This document shows positions 16,583-25,579 of a DNA stretch of 64,000 nt, piece by piece (the first letter of the stretch is position 1; every line of letters starts with the position of its first letter). Position numbers and translations under genes: made by a program. The notes under the pieces were generated by a model, which worked only from the letters and a program-made list of their open reading frames with translations, searched no databases and was not told the DNA's origin. Source of the stretch: CAUSWF01 sp963535465 (GTDB taxonomy: Bacteria; Bacillota_I; Bacilli_A; RF39; UBA660); assembly GCA_963535465.1 (NCBI GenBank), contig CAUSWF010000001.1, forward strand, positions 112,225-176,224. Reading direction: 5' to 3'.

Positions 16583-17332
16583 TTATTTTTTTCTATTAAA
16601 TAATGTTATAATTCTCTCAGTTAAAGATATTTTATTAGGAAATATTATATCCTTTATCTTGGAGAATCCTATATTAATTTTATCTAATTTAGGGAATGAA
16701 TTTAATAGACGTTTTACTAAGAATGATGAATTTTCTAGTTGTTTTCTTACTTCTTGTCTTATCTTATTAGTCGCATCTTTATTTAGATATTTTGCAGTAT
16801 TTATTTTTAATTTATTCATTACTATTAGAGTTACGACTAAGTCTGTTATAAATATTATTAATAATATATAGAATAATATATTAAATACTACGCTCGTCAT
16901 ACTATTAATTATTATAAATAATATATTATTTACATATTTAACTACTAGTACTCCACCTATTCCAAATAATACTGCATTTAGTAGGCATATTCTTCCATCT
17001 AAGTTATATTTCATATGAGAATAATCCCACCATCTTAGTTTAAATGCTTTCTCCATTATATAACTAGTTGTAAATTCTACTACTGAACACAATACTAGTG
17101 ACATTACAAATAATACTACTAGATCATTTTTATATGTTGATAGGAATAAAGTTATTAAAAGGGATCCTACTCCATATATTGGTACTATTGGTCCTACTAG
17201 GAATCCTCTTGTTAAATTTATTTTCTTTTGTTCTAGAGAAGTTGTGATAACTTCTAAGAAGTATCCTATTATTCCATATGCTATGAATAGTAGGAATATT
17301 GATTTATATAAATTATTAGTAAAATTAAACAT
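16583..17332 (-). CDS. Polytopic membrane protein, CmpB-like ('putative ABC transporter permease', PF06541 type)
   Basis: A 249-residue protein with five or six membrane segments in residues 8-170 followed by a cytoplasmic basic tail. The family pattern is clear: FIAYGIIGYFLEV, RGFLVGPIVPIYGVG, SYIMEKAF-LRWWDYS and NLDGRICLLNA. The family is often labelled an ABC permease, but no ATPase or binding protein is adjacent, so transport is unproven. It overlaps uppP by 8 nt, linking it to the lipid-carrier recycling genes upstream. Confidence 0.85.
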   Translation of the reverse strand: MFNFTNNLYKSIFLLFIAYGIIGYFLEVITTSLEQKKINLTRGFLVGPIVPIYGVGSLLITLFLSTYKNDLVVLFVMSLVLCSVVEFTTSYIMEKAFKLRWWDYSHMKYNLDGRICLLNAVLFGIGGVLVVKYVNNILFIIINSMTSVVFNILFYILLIIFITDLVVTLIVMNKLKINTAKYLNKDATNKIRQEVRKQLENSSFLVKRLLNSFPKLDKINIGFSKIKDIIFPNKISLTERIITLFNRKK

Positions 17333-18152
17333 ACATTTTCACCAATACTGTTATAATAACTACTAAAGCTATTAATATTCTATAGTACATAAATACTTTA
17401 AAGTCATTATTCTTAATATATTTTAATAAGAAGTTTATGCATAATAGTCCTATTATAAAAGATGATATTATTCCTATTACAAATATTGTGTAATTAGTAG
17501 ATATAAGTGTCCAAGTACTCTTATGAAGTAGTTTTAATATTACTCCTCCTAGTATTACTGGGGCTGACATATAAAATGAAAACTTAGTGGCTGATGTTCT
17601 ATCTAATTTTAATGTTCTTGCGGCTGAAATTGTTGTTCCTGATCTTGAAAAACCTGGTATTAATGCAAACATTTGAGCACATCCTATTAGAAGAGCATCT
17701 TTAAATGTAATGTCATCTATTTTTTTTGTTGATTCAGATAGTTTATCTGATTTATATAATATTATTCCCATAACTATTAGAGCTAGTGATATTAATATAT
17801 ATTTATTTCTTACGACATTATCTACTACATCTTCTAATAATACTCCTGCTATAGCAGCAGGTATTGTTGCAGTTACTATTAGCCATAATAGTTTGCCTTC
17901 TTTTTCTTTTATGCCTGTTGTAAATCCTTTTTGGAACATTTTAATAAAGTCTTTAAAAAAATATATTCCTATTGCTAGTAAAGTACCTAAATGTAGTGCT
18001 AAATCGAATGTTGTTTCTCCTGCTAAAGATAACATTCCTTTTCCTATTCCAAATACATCTCTAAATATAATAAGATGAGCAGATGATGATATTGGAAGAA
18101 ATTCTGATATTCCTTGGACTATACCAAGTATGATTGTTGCGATTAAATTCAT
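17325..18152 (-). CDS. uppP: Undecaprenyl-diphosphatase (BacA family)
   Basis: A 275-residue integral membrane phosphatase that converts undecaprenyl diphosphate to undecaprenyl phosphate for peptidoglycan precursor transport. Both catalytic regions are intact: GISEFLPISSSAHL near the N-terminus (Glu plus Ser-rich loop) and IPGFSRSGTTISAA in the middle (catalytic Arg/Ser). Seven to eight hydrophobic segments are visible. It sits two bases downstream of a DUF368/PopT gene, which acts on the product of UppP, so the pair looks functional as well as structural. Confidence 0.95.
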   Translation of the reverse strand: MNLIATIILGIVQGISEFLPISSSAHLIIFRDVFGIGKGMLSLAGETTFDLALHLGTLLAIGIYFFKDFIKMFQKGFTTGIKEKEGKLLWLIVTATIPAAIAGVLLEDVVDNVVRNKYILISLALIVMGIILYKSDKLSESTKKIDDITFKDALLIGCAQMFALIPGFSRSGTTISAARTLKLDRTSATKFSFYMSAPVILGGVILKLLHKSTWTLISTNYTIFVIGIISSFIIGLLCINFLLKYIKNNDFKVFMYYRILIALVVIITVLVKMYV

Positions 18153-18154
18153 TT

Positions 18155-19000
18155 TTAGTCTCCTAACTTATAACCAATAAATGTACCTAATAAGACTAGT
18201 AGTATTCCAATTACTACTTCAGGTATACCTGTTGCTTTATTATATACATTTAATATTAATACTAATATTGATGCTAATATGAAACCATATATTCCATAAT
18301 ATGTATATATTTCATATTTTTTTAATAGATATTCTATTAATTTAGCTGTTAATACTATACCTAATAATACACCTATTCCAAATGGAACTAATATTAGTAA
18401 ATTATGTCCTAATAAATTAAATTTAGTAATATTAGATATTGTATTTAATATTGGCTTATAAAAACCTATCAACATAAGTACAAATGATCCAGATACTCCA
18501 GGAATTACCATAGTAGATGCGGCTAGCATACCTACTAATAGTAATATTATTATTGTAAATAAACTAATATTATTTAATGATACAGTATTTTCACTTGTTT
18601 GTAATAGTCTTAAAATTATTACTAGAGAAGTAGTTGATAGGAAAGATAATAAGTATCCTAAACTAACTTTATGCCCTTTAGCTTTTTTTAATAATAATGG
18701 AAATCCTCCTACTATTAATCCTATAAAAAATAATGTAGTTGCGAAGGCATAATTAGTTAGAGTATAGTTTAATAATTTAGATAATATTAATATAGATAAT
18801 GCTGCACCTATTCCTAAATATAATAATAATTTTAATGATTTTTTTGGTGTTTTTAAAATTGATGAGATTGATTTTATAATATCTTCATATATACCCATAG
18901 TCATAGCTAATGTTCCACCACTTACTCCTGGTATAATATTAGCTATTCCTAGAATAAAACCTTTTAATATAAGAATAAGATTTTCTAATTGCTTTTGCAT
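18155..19000 (-). CDS. DUF368 polyprenyl-phosphate transporter (PopT-like)
   Basis: A 281-residue protein with about eight membrane segments. The DUF368 hallmark repeats are present: GIANIIPGVSGGTLAMTMGI near residue 20 and an inverted-topology copy STMVIPGVSGSFVLMLIGFY near residue 165. DUF368 proteins have been linked to recycling undecaprenyl phosphate across the membrane; here direct linkage to uppP supports that. The ATG directly abuts the stop of the Mn-pyrophosphatase gene; GGAG precedes it, so the genes are one operon. Confidence 0.9.
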   Translation of the reverse strand: MQKQLENLILILKGFILGIANIIPGVSGGTLAMTMGIYEDIIKSISSILKTPKKSLKLLLYLGIGAALSILILSKLLNYTLTNYAFATTLFFIGLIVGGFPLLLKKAKGHKVSLGYLLSFLSTTSLVIILRLLQTSENTVSLNNISLFTIIILLLVGMLAASTMVIPGVSGSFVLMLIGFYKPILNTISNITKFNLLGHNLLILVPFGIGVLLGIVLTAKLIEYLLKKYEIYTYYGIYGFILASILVLILNVYNKATGIPEVVIGILLVLLGTFIGYKLGD

Positions 19001-20614
19001 CTACTCCATTACCTCCATTATAATAGGTACCATATGTTTTTTCCTTGATACGCAGTTTTCAATATATGTTCCTTCTAATAAATTGCTTTCATTATAAGCA
19101 AGCCCTATATAGTTTTTACCAAATGTATTATAAAGTACATAACTTCCTTTTTTAATTATATCTGTAAAGTATAAACATACTAATTGATAATTATTGTTCT
19201 CTGCAACTTTGTCTAATGCTTTTACATATTCTGGTATATCTTTTTCTATTTCAGAGAAGTCTGTTGTGAAGAATTGTCCTATAGCAAAAGTCTTTCCATT
19301 TATAGTAAATGCTTTGAAGTCATTATAAATAACATCTTCTTTAGTCATTCCTTCCATAGAAGTTCCTGCTTTAATTAGAGACATTCCGTATACTTCATAA
19401 TCAACTTCAGCAATTCTTGCTAAATCAGTAACTGCTTGTCTATCAATATCAGTTGCGGTTGGACTACTTAATATTAATGTATCAGAAAGTATTCCTGTTA
19501 TTAGTGCTCCTGCGATTCTTTTTGGTATTCCTATACCTCTTTCTTTAAATAAGGTATAAACTATTGTACAAGTTGAACCTAATACGACATTTCTAAAGTT
19601 AATTGGAGAAGTTGTTGTTATTGATCCTAGGTTATGGTGATCAATTATTTCTTTTATTTCAGCTTCTTCTATACCATCAACAGATTGTGCTTTTTCATTG
19701 TGATCTACTAATATTACTTTCTTTGGAACTCTATCATTTAAGTCAGTTATTTTAAGTAGACCTAGACATTTATTGTTTTTATCTACTATTGGATAATTAG
19801 TATGACGTAGTTTTTCATTTTTTTCTAATACATCATCTACATAATCTGTATTTAAAAATGTTATTGGGTTACATATTTTTATTATTGTTTTTACATAATT
19901 AGCTAATGATACAAGTTTTGCGATATGATATGTGTCATATGGCGTTCTTATTACATTTACTCCTTGTTCTTTTGCCTCTTCTATATGTGATTCATGCATA
20001 TCTGAATCTGATGATAATATTATTAATTTAACTCCACTAGATATTGCATATTCTATAATAGAGTGCCTATCTCCTACTATTAGAACCATATTTTTATCTA
20101 ATTTAACGCTATTTAAGAAAGTTGTACTTCTATATGATGCGACTAATAGTTTACCTATTATTTCTTCATCTATTCTTACTATTTCTTCGCCTTTTAAGAC
20201 AGTTAATAAGTTATCATATGATGTATATAATTCTTCTATATTTTCATTTACCATTGTTTCAGATAAATCTTTTAAAGTTATTAAGCCTGAAAATGTTTTA
20301 TCATCATGAACTATTGGAAGACCTGTCAATCCTTCTCTTATCATATATTGATATCCATCATAAATAGATGCTTTTTCATTTATTTTGGCATCTTTATGAT
20401 AACCTGTGTCTAATATTTGTAATTTAACATCATTTAAATACTTTGGTTCTTGTAAATCAAAATATTTTAATGCATACTTTGTTTCTTTATTTATAGTTCC
20501 TAATACTCTTGGCTCTGTATCTTCACCCAATTCGTTTTTTAAATAGGATAATCCTATCGCAGACATTACTGCATCACTATCTGGTTTTTTATGTCCAAAA
20601 ATAAATGTCTTCAT
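19001..20614 (-). CDS. Manganese-dependent inorganic pyrophosphatase with CBS-DRTGG-CBS insert
   Basis: A 537-residue family II pyrophosphatase. The DHH domain starts FGHKKPDSDAVMSAI and resumes with ILVDHNEKAQS and the DHH motif IDHHNLGS; the DHHA2 domain closes the protein (about 430-537). Between them (about 65-300) lie two CBS domains flanking a DRTGG domain, the regulatory insert that makes such enzymes respond to adenine nucleotides. It removes PPi from biosynthesis. Position ahead of popT and uppP ties it to envelope lipid-carrier turnover, although that link is only by operon. Confidence 0.94.
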   Translation of the reverse strand: MKTFIFGHKKPDSDAVMSAIGLSYLKNELGEDTEPRVLGTINKETKYALKYFDLQEPKYLNDVKLQILDTGYHKDAKINEKASIYDGYQYMIREGLTGLPIVHDDKTFSGLITLKDLSETMVNENIEELYTSYDNLLTVLKGEEIVRIDEEIIGKLLVASYRSTTFLNSVKLDKNMVLIVGDRHSIIEYAISSGVKLIILSSDSDMHESHIEEAKEQGVNVIRTPYDTYHIAKLVSLANYVKTIIKICNPITFLNTDYVDDVLEKNEKLRHTNYPIVDKNNKCLGLLKITDLNDRVPKKVILVDHNEKAQSVDGIEEAEIKEIIDHHNLGSITTTSPINFRNVVLGSTCTIVYTLFKERGIGIPKRIAGALITGILSDTLILSSPTATDIDRQAVTDLARIAEVDYEVYGMSLIKAGTSMEGMTKEDVIYNDFKAFTINGKTFAIGQFFTTDFSEIEKDIPEYVKALDKVAENNNYQLVCLYFTDIIKKGSYVLYNTFGKNYIGLAYNESNLLEGTYIENCVSRKKHMVPIIMEVME

Positions 20615-20656
20615 TTAATCCCTCTTTCTTATACTCACACTTCTATTTTAACACAA

Positions 20657-20679
20657 AAAACTAGTATAAAACTAGTTTT
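20657..20679 (-). terminator. Terminator of the HD-domain gene
   Basis: AAAACTAGT and ACTAGTTTT form a 9-bp stem with a 5-nt loop, T run on minus; the stop codon overlaps the stem. Confidence 0.8.
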
Positions 20680-21169
20680 ATTTAACTCTATTGATAATCA
20701 TTATAAATAAAAATGTCATTGCTACTTTTATTTCTTTTCTTAATGATACATATTTTTCTTCTATAGCACATATGTCATCAATTATATCTAATATCCACCC
20801 TTCTAAATATATTGGAGGAGATAATGTTATTGGAAACATATGAGTTTTTATTAATGACATTTCAAATTCATTTGCCCCAAAATATTTTTTAGCATTTTCG
20901 GCTGCGATACGAGGATGTTTTATTAACCTATCCCATGCATTCATATCTTTTGTTTCACTATCAAATAAATCATGCATTAAAGCTGCTCGTGTTGCTTCTT
21001 CATAGTTTAATCTAAGAAACCTACATACTTTATATGTTTTTTTTGCTACTCTTAATAAATGTTCATATCTTGTTATTCCATGATGTGAAATATCTTTTGT
21101 CTTTTGAAATTTATCATGATAAATTATTTTATTTTCTATATCTTTATATTCTATTACACTCTTTTTCAT
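20678..21169 (-). CDS. HD-domain phosphohydrolase-like protein
   Basis: A 163-residue protein with the metal-binding HD arrangement: His in ISHHGITRYEHLLRVA, the HD pair in ALMHDLFDSE and a downstream KTHMFP His. It resembles the small HD proteins annotated as HDIG/HDc hydrolases acting on nucleotides or phosphoesters; the substrate is unknown. There is no strong ribosome-binding site ahead of the ATG. It precedes ppaC by about 60 nt but has its own terminator. Confidence 0.85.
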   Translation of the reverse strand: MKKSVIEYKDIENKIIYHDKFQKTKDISHHGITRYEHLLRVAKKTYKVCRFLRLNYEEATRAALMHDLFDSETKDMNAWDRLIKHPRIAAENAKKYFGANEFEMSLIKTHMFPITLSPPIYLEGWILDIIDDICAIEEKYVSLRKEIKVAMTFLFIMIINRVK

Positions 21170-21240
21170 AGTATAAATTTTATGATAAATTTATATCTTA
21201 GTCAAGAAAAGTTAACTATTATTTTTTTAAAATATGCATA

Positions 21241-22503
21241 CTAGACCATTTCTTTTAATAATTTTTCTATTTCTTCTTTTGAGGCTGTATCTATTTCTTT
21301 TGTTTCTAAGTCTTCATTTACCCATGAAGGTAGATTTTCATCTTTTTTCTTATAACTTCTTTTGACATTCTTTTCTGTCTTTTTTAGTGCATCTTCTACT
21401 GTCTCTATATTTAGTCTTTTCCATTCCCCAGCAATTGTTTCTACATAGTCTTTTTTTAGACTACCACTTGTTTTATTTAAAACATATGCTAGTAAGACGT
21501 TTACTACTCCTGGATTTAGTTTTTGATCTATTAATAGGCCTTCTACTAATTTTTTATCTCTAGCTGTTGGTTCTGCATTTTTATATTTTGCTTTTAAAAA
21601 TTCATATGGAGTTAAATTTTCAAATAAACTAATAAGTCTTGCTCTTTTAGATGTATTTCCTACTGGTGATTTTAAATATTCTGGTTGTCTATTATATATT
21701 AGCGTTGGTAATGCTCCACTATTTTCAAACATATAATATTTTCTTGCAGACTGTCTTAGTGTTACTTTATCTATTAATCCTTTTTCATTTAGAGAATTTC
21801 TTACTAATACTTGCATATCTTTTGTTTTTAAATTATATGCATATGCTAATGAATTTATTAATGATTTTACATCATCTGTAAAACATTTATCAGATATACT
21901 ACTTTTTGGTATTCCACTTATCAATAAATTAAAATCTATCATCTTATTTATGTTAATTTCACCTGTTTCAAGGGATGCAATATTATATATTTCTACTGGG
22001 TTACCTGGATGCGTATAATATATTTCATCTAATGTTGATGTTATTTCTTGATATTCCTTGGTATTTACTCTAGGTATTTTATAATATGACAATAATTTTT
22101 CATATTCATTTTTACCTAGATTATTATATAAAACTACATTAAGTACTGGATGATTAAAAAAATCAGATGCTTGAAGTGGTGAATATAATAAATATAGATA
22201 ACTATTTACATCACCTTCTTTAACAAATGTCCTAAGTAGTCCAATTCCTTCTAATCGTCTTCTTGCTTCTACTATATCATTTAATCCTAGTTGCATAGTA
22301 GCCATAAGATGATGGTGTGTTAAATCATCACTTATTACTTCTAATTTTTCTAAATCATTTATTAGAGTAAAATAAAGTGTAGTTGCGGTATGACCAATAA
22401 TAGGTTGATATAACATACTTATTATTTTATTATCGTTTATACTTAATATTGTTTTATTTACTACTGTATATTTATCTGCTGGTAATATTGTTATATTGCT
22501 CAT
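21241..22503 (-). CDS. dnaB: Replication initiation / membrane attachment protein DnaB (Bacillus type)
   Basis: A 420-residue primosomal co-loader of the replicative helicase. The N-terminal half (about 1-230) has the winged-helix pattern IISMLYQPIIGHTATTLYFTL at residues 28-48 (shown here as LYQPIIGHTATTLYFTL). A DnaD-like domain (about 295-375) contains LTPYEFLKAKYKNAEPTARD and VNVLLAYVLNKTSGSL. This is the Firmicutes DnaB, not the hexameric helicase. Its partner DnaI is encoded far away at 58994-59893, whereas in many Bacilli the two genes are adjacent. An AGGAGG site precedes the ATG. Confidence 0.88.
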   Translation of the reverse strand: MSNITILPADKYTVVNKTILSINDNKIISMLYQPIIGHTATTLYFTLINDLEKLEVISDDLTHHHLMATMQLGLNDIVEARRRLEGIGLLRTFVKEGDVNSYLYLLYSPLQASDFFNHPVLNVVLYNNLGKNEYEKLLSYYKIPRVNTKEYQEITSTLDEIYYTHPGNPVEIYNIASLETGEININKMIDFNLLISGIPKSSISDKCFTDDVKSLINSLAYAYNLKTKDMQVLVRNSLNEKGLIDKVTLRQSARKYYMFENSGALPTLIYNRQPEYLKSPVGNTSKRARLISLFENLTPYEFLKAKYKNAEPTARDKKLVEGLLIDQKLNPGVVNVLLAYVLNKTSGSLKKDYVETIAGEWKRLNIETVEDALKKTEKNVKRSYKKKDENLPSWVNEDLETKEIDTASKEEIEKLLKEMV

Positions 22504-22540
22504 ACATACCTCCTAGAATCATTATATACTATTTTTTGAA

Positions 22541-23344
22541 TTAACTTAAATACTCATTTTTATATATTATTTTTTTTTGTAAGTTTTCTTCTGTTTCTAA
22601 ATATTTTTTAGCTTGTTTTGCTTGAGCATTTTTTAATATTTTTTCAAGTAATTCTTCCTTTTTTTCACCTTTAGTTATTAAGCTTGAGACAATTATTTTT
22701 ATATCTCTTTTTATTAATTCAAAAATTTCACCTTTTTTATTAAGAAAATCATCTATATATTTATTATATATTTTTATTAAATCATCATTTGAAATATAAT
22801 TATTTTCAGATATTATTTTAGATAATTCTTTAAATTTATTAATTCTTTCATCAAATGATTTTTCTCCTTTTGTTAGTTTAGGTGAATACGTACTATATCT
22901 ATCAAATGTTTCTTTTTCTTCCTTTAAACCAATTACTAGTACTTCTGTATCAAGATCATTTTCTTCAAGCATATTTCCTATTGATAATAAAACTCTTGAA
23001 ATATTTTTCATAACCTCTCTATTTAGTATTTTTATTTTAGTTAAAAATTCTTCATACGAAACAAAATAATCTTTTATATTTAGATTATTGTATTTTTTTA
23101 TTACTCTTTCTGAAAATTCTTCTAAAAAAGATGCTTTAAATAATTTTTTTATGTAAGCATTACCTTCTTTGGATAAATTTTCTCTTATTTCTTCATTTAT
23201 ATAATCAATAATATTACCATCAAACATTTCTAATGATAATACTGTCATTTCTAGGGAACCATCTTTTAGTGCCATATCGATTGTAGGTTTTATGGGTTTT
23301 AAGTGTTCTTCTTCTATATAATATTCTATTGGTAAATTTGTCAT
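22541..23344 (-). CDS. Hypothetical helical protein, paralogue of 23354-24169
   Basis: A 267-residue, charged, mostly alpha-helical soluble protein. It shares with the gene upstream the N-terminal pattern LP-EY-IE-LPI-PTID-AL, a central F-ERVI--Y--L--K-YF--YEEFL block, a late Y-DF--KKGEIFE-IK-DIKII block and the ending EYLS. About half the positions in these blocks match, so this is a tandem duplication. I do not recognise a family. The pair lies between the dnaB gene and a third helical unknown. AAAGGAAG precedes the ATG. Confidence 0.75.
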   Translation of the reverse strand: MTNLPIEYYIEEEHLKPIKPTIDMALKDGSLEMTVLSLEMFDGNIIDYINEEIRENLSKEGNAYIKKLFKASFLEEFSERVIKKYNNLNIKDYFVSYEEFLTKIKILNREVMKNISRVLLSIGNMLEENDLDTEVLVIGLKEEKETFDRYSTYSPKLTKGEKSFDERINKFKELSKIISENNYISNDDLIKIYNKYIDDFLNKKGEIFELIKRDIKIIVSSLITKGEKKEELLEKILKNAQAKQAKKYLETEENLQKKIIYKNEYLS

Positions 23345-23353
23345 ATTCTTCCT

Positions 23354-24169
23354 TTAACTTAAATATTCTCTTACTTTTATTTTTTTTCTATTAATTTTAG
23401 ATACTAATTCATCTAGTTTGATAAAAGATTTTTGTTTTTTTTCTTTAATAAGTTCTAAAATTATATTATTTACTGGTATTTCTTTTTTCATAACAATTAT
23501 TAATATAATTTTTATATCTTCTTTTATTTTTTCAAATATTTCACCTTTTTTAGAAGTGAAATCTTTTATATATTCATTGTATGTTTCTATTAATTTTTCA
23601 TTTGCCAGATAATCAATATTTCCCAATGTTTTGCATAGTCTTTTTATAGATTTCATTTTAAAATCTTTCTCAGTTTCTTCTTCATTTATTATGGGATTAT
23701 AATCTTCATAAGATTTAATATCTGCTTCATTATTTTCTTCATTTAATAATTCGTTTAATATTTTTTCTGTAACATTATTAGTTTCTTCTAATTCACCTTC
23801 TAATAATTCCGTAAAAGAATATAATACTTCTATGATATTATTATATATTAGTCTATTAGCAACTTTTACATTTGCTAAAAACTCTTCATATGTTAAAAAA
23901 TATTTTTTTACATCAAGTCTTGGATATCTATTAATTACTCTTTCAGCAAATTCTTCTAATCCTTCATATGTCATAATCGAAGTTATATTATCTTTTTTAA
24001 AAGTCTTTTTTAATTCTTCTCTTATATAATCTGATATTTTATTTTCATTAGTTTCAAGTTCAATTACAGTATATTCTAATGAGTTTGTTGATAAAGCTAA
24101 ATCTATAGTGGGTTCTATAGGAGTTAAATTGTTTTTTTCTATAAAATATTCTAATGGTAATCTTTTCAT
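23354..24169 (-). CDS. Hypothetical helical protein, paralogue of 22541-23344
   Basis: A 271-residue Lys/Glu/Asn-rich soluble protein with predicted helices throughout and no membrane segment. It shares four motif blocks with the downstream gene (N-terminus LPLEYFIE, block AERVINRYPRLDVKKYFLTY, block KKGEIFEKIKEDIKI, C-terminus REYLS). The least conserved part is an acidic linker near 135-175. A GAGGGG site precedes the ATG. Function unknown; the spacing of 9 nt suggests co-expression with its paralogue. Confidence 0.75.
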   Translation of the reverse strand: MKRLPLEYFIEKNNLTPIEPTIDLALSTNSLEYTVIELETNENKISDYIREELKKTFKKDNITSIMTYEGLEEFAERVINRYPRLDVKKYFLTYEEFLANVKVANRLIYNNIIEVLYSFTELLEGELEETNNVTEKILNELLNEENNEADIKSYEDYNPIINEEETEKDFKMKSIKRLCKTLGNIDYLANEKLIETYNEYIKDFTSKKGEIFEKIKEDIKIILIIVMKKEIPVNNIILELIKEKKQKSFIKLDELVSKINRKKIKVREYLS

Positions 24170-24226
24170 GGTTCACCCCTCGTATTAGCTTATTATTCTA
24201 ACATAATTTAAATATAATTTAAAGAA

Positions 24227-24253
24227 AAAACATTATCTTTTAAATAATGTTTT
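24227..24253 (-). terminator. Terminator of the 24233-24724 gene
   Basis: AAAACATTAT pairs with ATAATGTTTT around the stop codon, followed by T-rich sequence on minus. Confidence 0.75.
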
Positions 24254-24724
24254 CTCATTTGTTACTAATAATTTTATAGTATTTTCATCTTCTAAGTCTA
24301 AGACTTTACTCTTTACTATTGTTCTTATGTCTTCTCTTATAGAATCATATATAACGTTATACTCTTTTTTATAAATTAATTCTACTATTTCTCCTATAAT
24401 TAAATCTTTATGTCCTTCTAATTTATTGCTTTTAATTTTTTTAGTTATATTTTTATATAATTTTTCTATTAAATTTAATCTTTCTAAGTCTTTGATATCT
24501 TGATTATAATCTGCTGTTAGTTTTAAATTACTTATTACTTCATCTTCTATTTCTTTTAGCATATCACTATTTTTATCTTTTTTTATTGATGTGATTAATG
24601 TTTCTAAATATGATTTTTCTTTTTTTAGTCTTTTTTCCAATGAATGTGAAGTTAATCTAACTATATTATTATCAGTAAATTCAATTTTGTTTTTTGTATT
24701 TTTTATTGTATTTTCTTTTAACAT
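24233..24724 (-). CDS. Hypothetical helical protein
   Basis: A 163-residue Lys/Glu-rich protein predicted to be helical. Its C-terminal part (GEIVELIYKKEYNVIYDSI, then IREDIRTIVKS) resembles the KKGEIFE-IK-DIKII block of the two genes downstream, so it may be a distant third member of the same local family; this similarity is short and uncertain. GAGGAGG precedes the ATG. Function unknown. Confidence 0.65.
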   Translation of the reverse strand: MLKENTIKNTKNKIEFTDNNIVRLTSHSLEKRLKKEKSYLETLITSIKKDKNSDMLKEIEDEVISNLKLTADYNQDIKDLERLNLIEKLYKNITKKIKSNKLEGHKDLIIGEIVELIYKKEYNVIYDSIREDIRTIVKSKVLDLEDENTIKLLVTNEKTLFKR

Positions 24725-24786
24725 ACTATCCTCCTCTTTGGCGTGAAGCTTAATTATAACATATTTTTTGATTAAGGTAAAGAAAA

Positions 24787-24810
24787 AATATAGACTTATA
24801 AATCTATATT
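24787..24810 (-). terminator. Terminator of the prepilin peptidase gene
   Basis: AATATAGA and TCTATATT flank an 8-nt loop; a T run follows on minus. The stop codon lies in the downstream arm. Confidence 0.65.
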
Positions 24811-25571
24811 AATTTGATTATATTTATTATTTTATCTATGTTTAAATTAATAAAATATATTATCATCATAGAAAGTACCAAGAAAGGTCCAAATGGTATT
24901 AGATTATTTTTATACTTTAGCATTATTATTATAGATATTGGTAGTGCTATTAGCGAGGCTAAAAAGATTGAAAATACTCCCATATGCGGTCCTAATACAA
25001 ATCCTATTGTAAACATAAGTTTTATATCTCCACCACCTAATGTTTCTTTTTTAAATATTTTATTACCTATATACATTATTAGATACATTATAATAAATAA
25101 TAATATGCCACTTCCGAATCTTTGAATTAATTCTATTGGTCTTTCATATATTAAATATAATGTTGCGAAATAGATCGATAGTGTTAACACTACTTCATCT
25201 GGTATTACTAGGTATTTTATATCTGCGACTGATATTATAGCAAATAAAGATATTATACCTAATCCTATTAATAATTCTTTTGTTAATCCAAATCTATAAT
25301 ATGCAAATGAAAAAAGCATTCCTATTACTATTTCCATATATGTACTCATTGGTGATATTTTAGTTTTACAATATCTGCATCTTCCTCTTAATACTAAATA
25401 TGAAAGTACTGGAATCATATCTAAAAAATTTAGTTGATGTCCACAATTATCACAATGAGATGGTTTTTTTACTATATCTTCTTCTATTGGTAGTCTCATT
25501 CCTACTACTGTGTAAAATGATGCCATGTGCATACCAAGTAAGAAGAAGATTATCATATAAATATATTCCAC
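24804..25571 (-). CDS. Prepilin peptidase / A24 leader peptidase (PilD/ComC type)
   Basis: A 255-residue integral membrane aspartate protease that cleaves prepilin leaders. The N-terminal cytoplasmic zinc-type domain has two Cys pairs (CDNCG near 41 and CRYCK near 66) and the segment DMIPVLSYL. The catalytic Asp residues are in ADIKYLVIPDE and GGGDIKLM. Seven or eight hydrophobic segments are visible. The start is GTG with an AGGTGT site. Nine nt downstream of pilC, so both come from one transcript. Substrates are presumably the two prepilins at 7.5-10 kb. Confidence 0.95.
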   Translation of the reverse strand: MEYIYMIIFFLLGMHMASFYTVVGMRLPIEEDIVKKPSHCDNCGHQLNFLDMIPVLSYLVLRGRCRYCKTKISPMSTYMEIVIGMLFSFAYYRFGLTKELLIGLGIISLFAIISVADIKYLVIPDEVVLTLSIYFATLYLIYERPIELIQRFGSGILLFIIMYLIMYIGNKIFKKETLGGGDIKLMFTIGFVLGPHMGVFSIFLASLIALPISIIIMLKYKNNLIPFGPFLVLSMMIIYFINLNIDKIINIIKLI

Positions 25572-25579
25572 TTTTACAC

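Noticed and set aside
18155..19000. DUF368 protein as a general permease with unknown substrate
   Set aside because: Its two IPGVSG repeats and the adjacent uppP make the polyprenyl-phosphate role the better reading, although still unproven.
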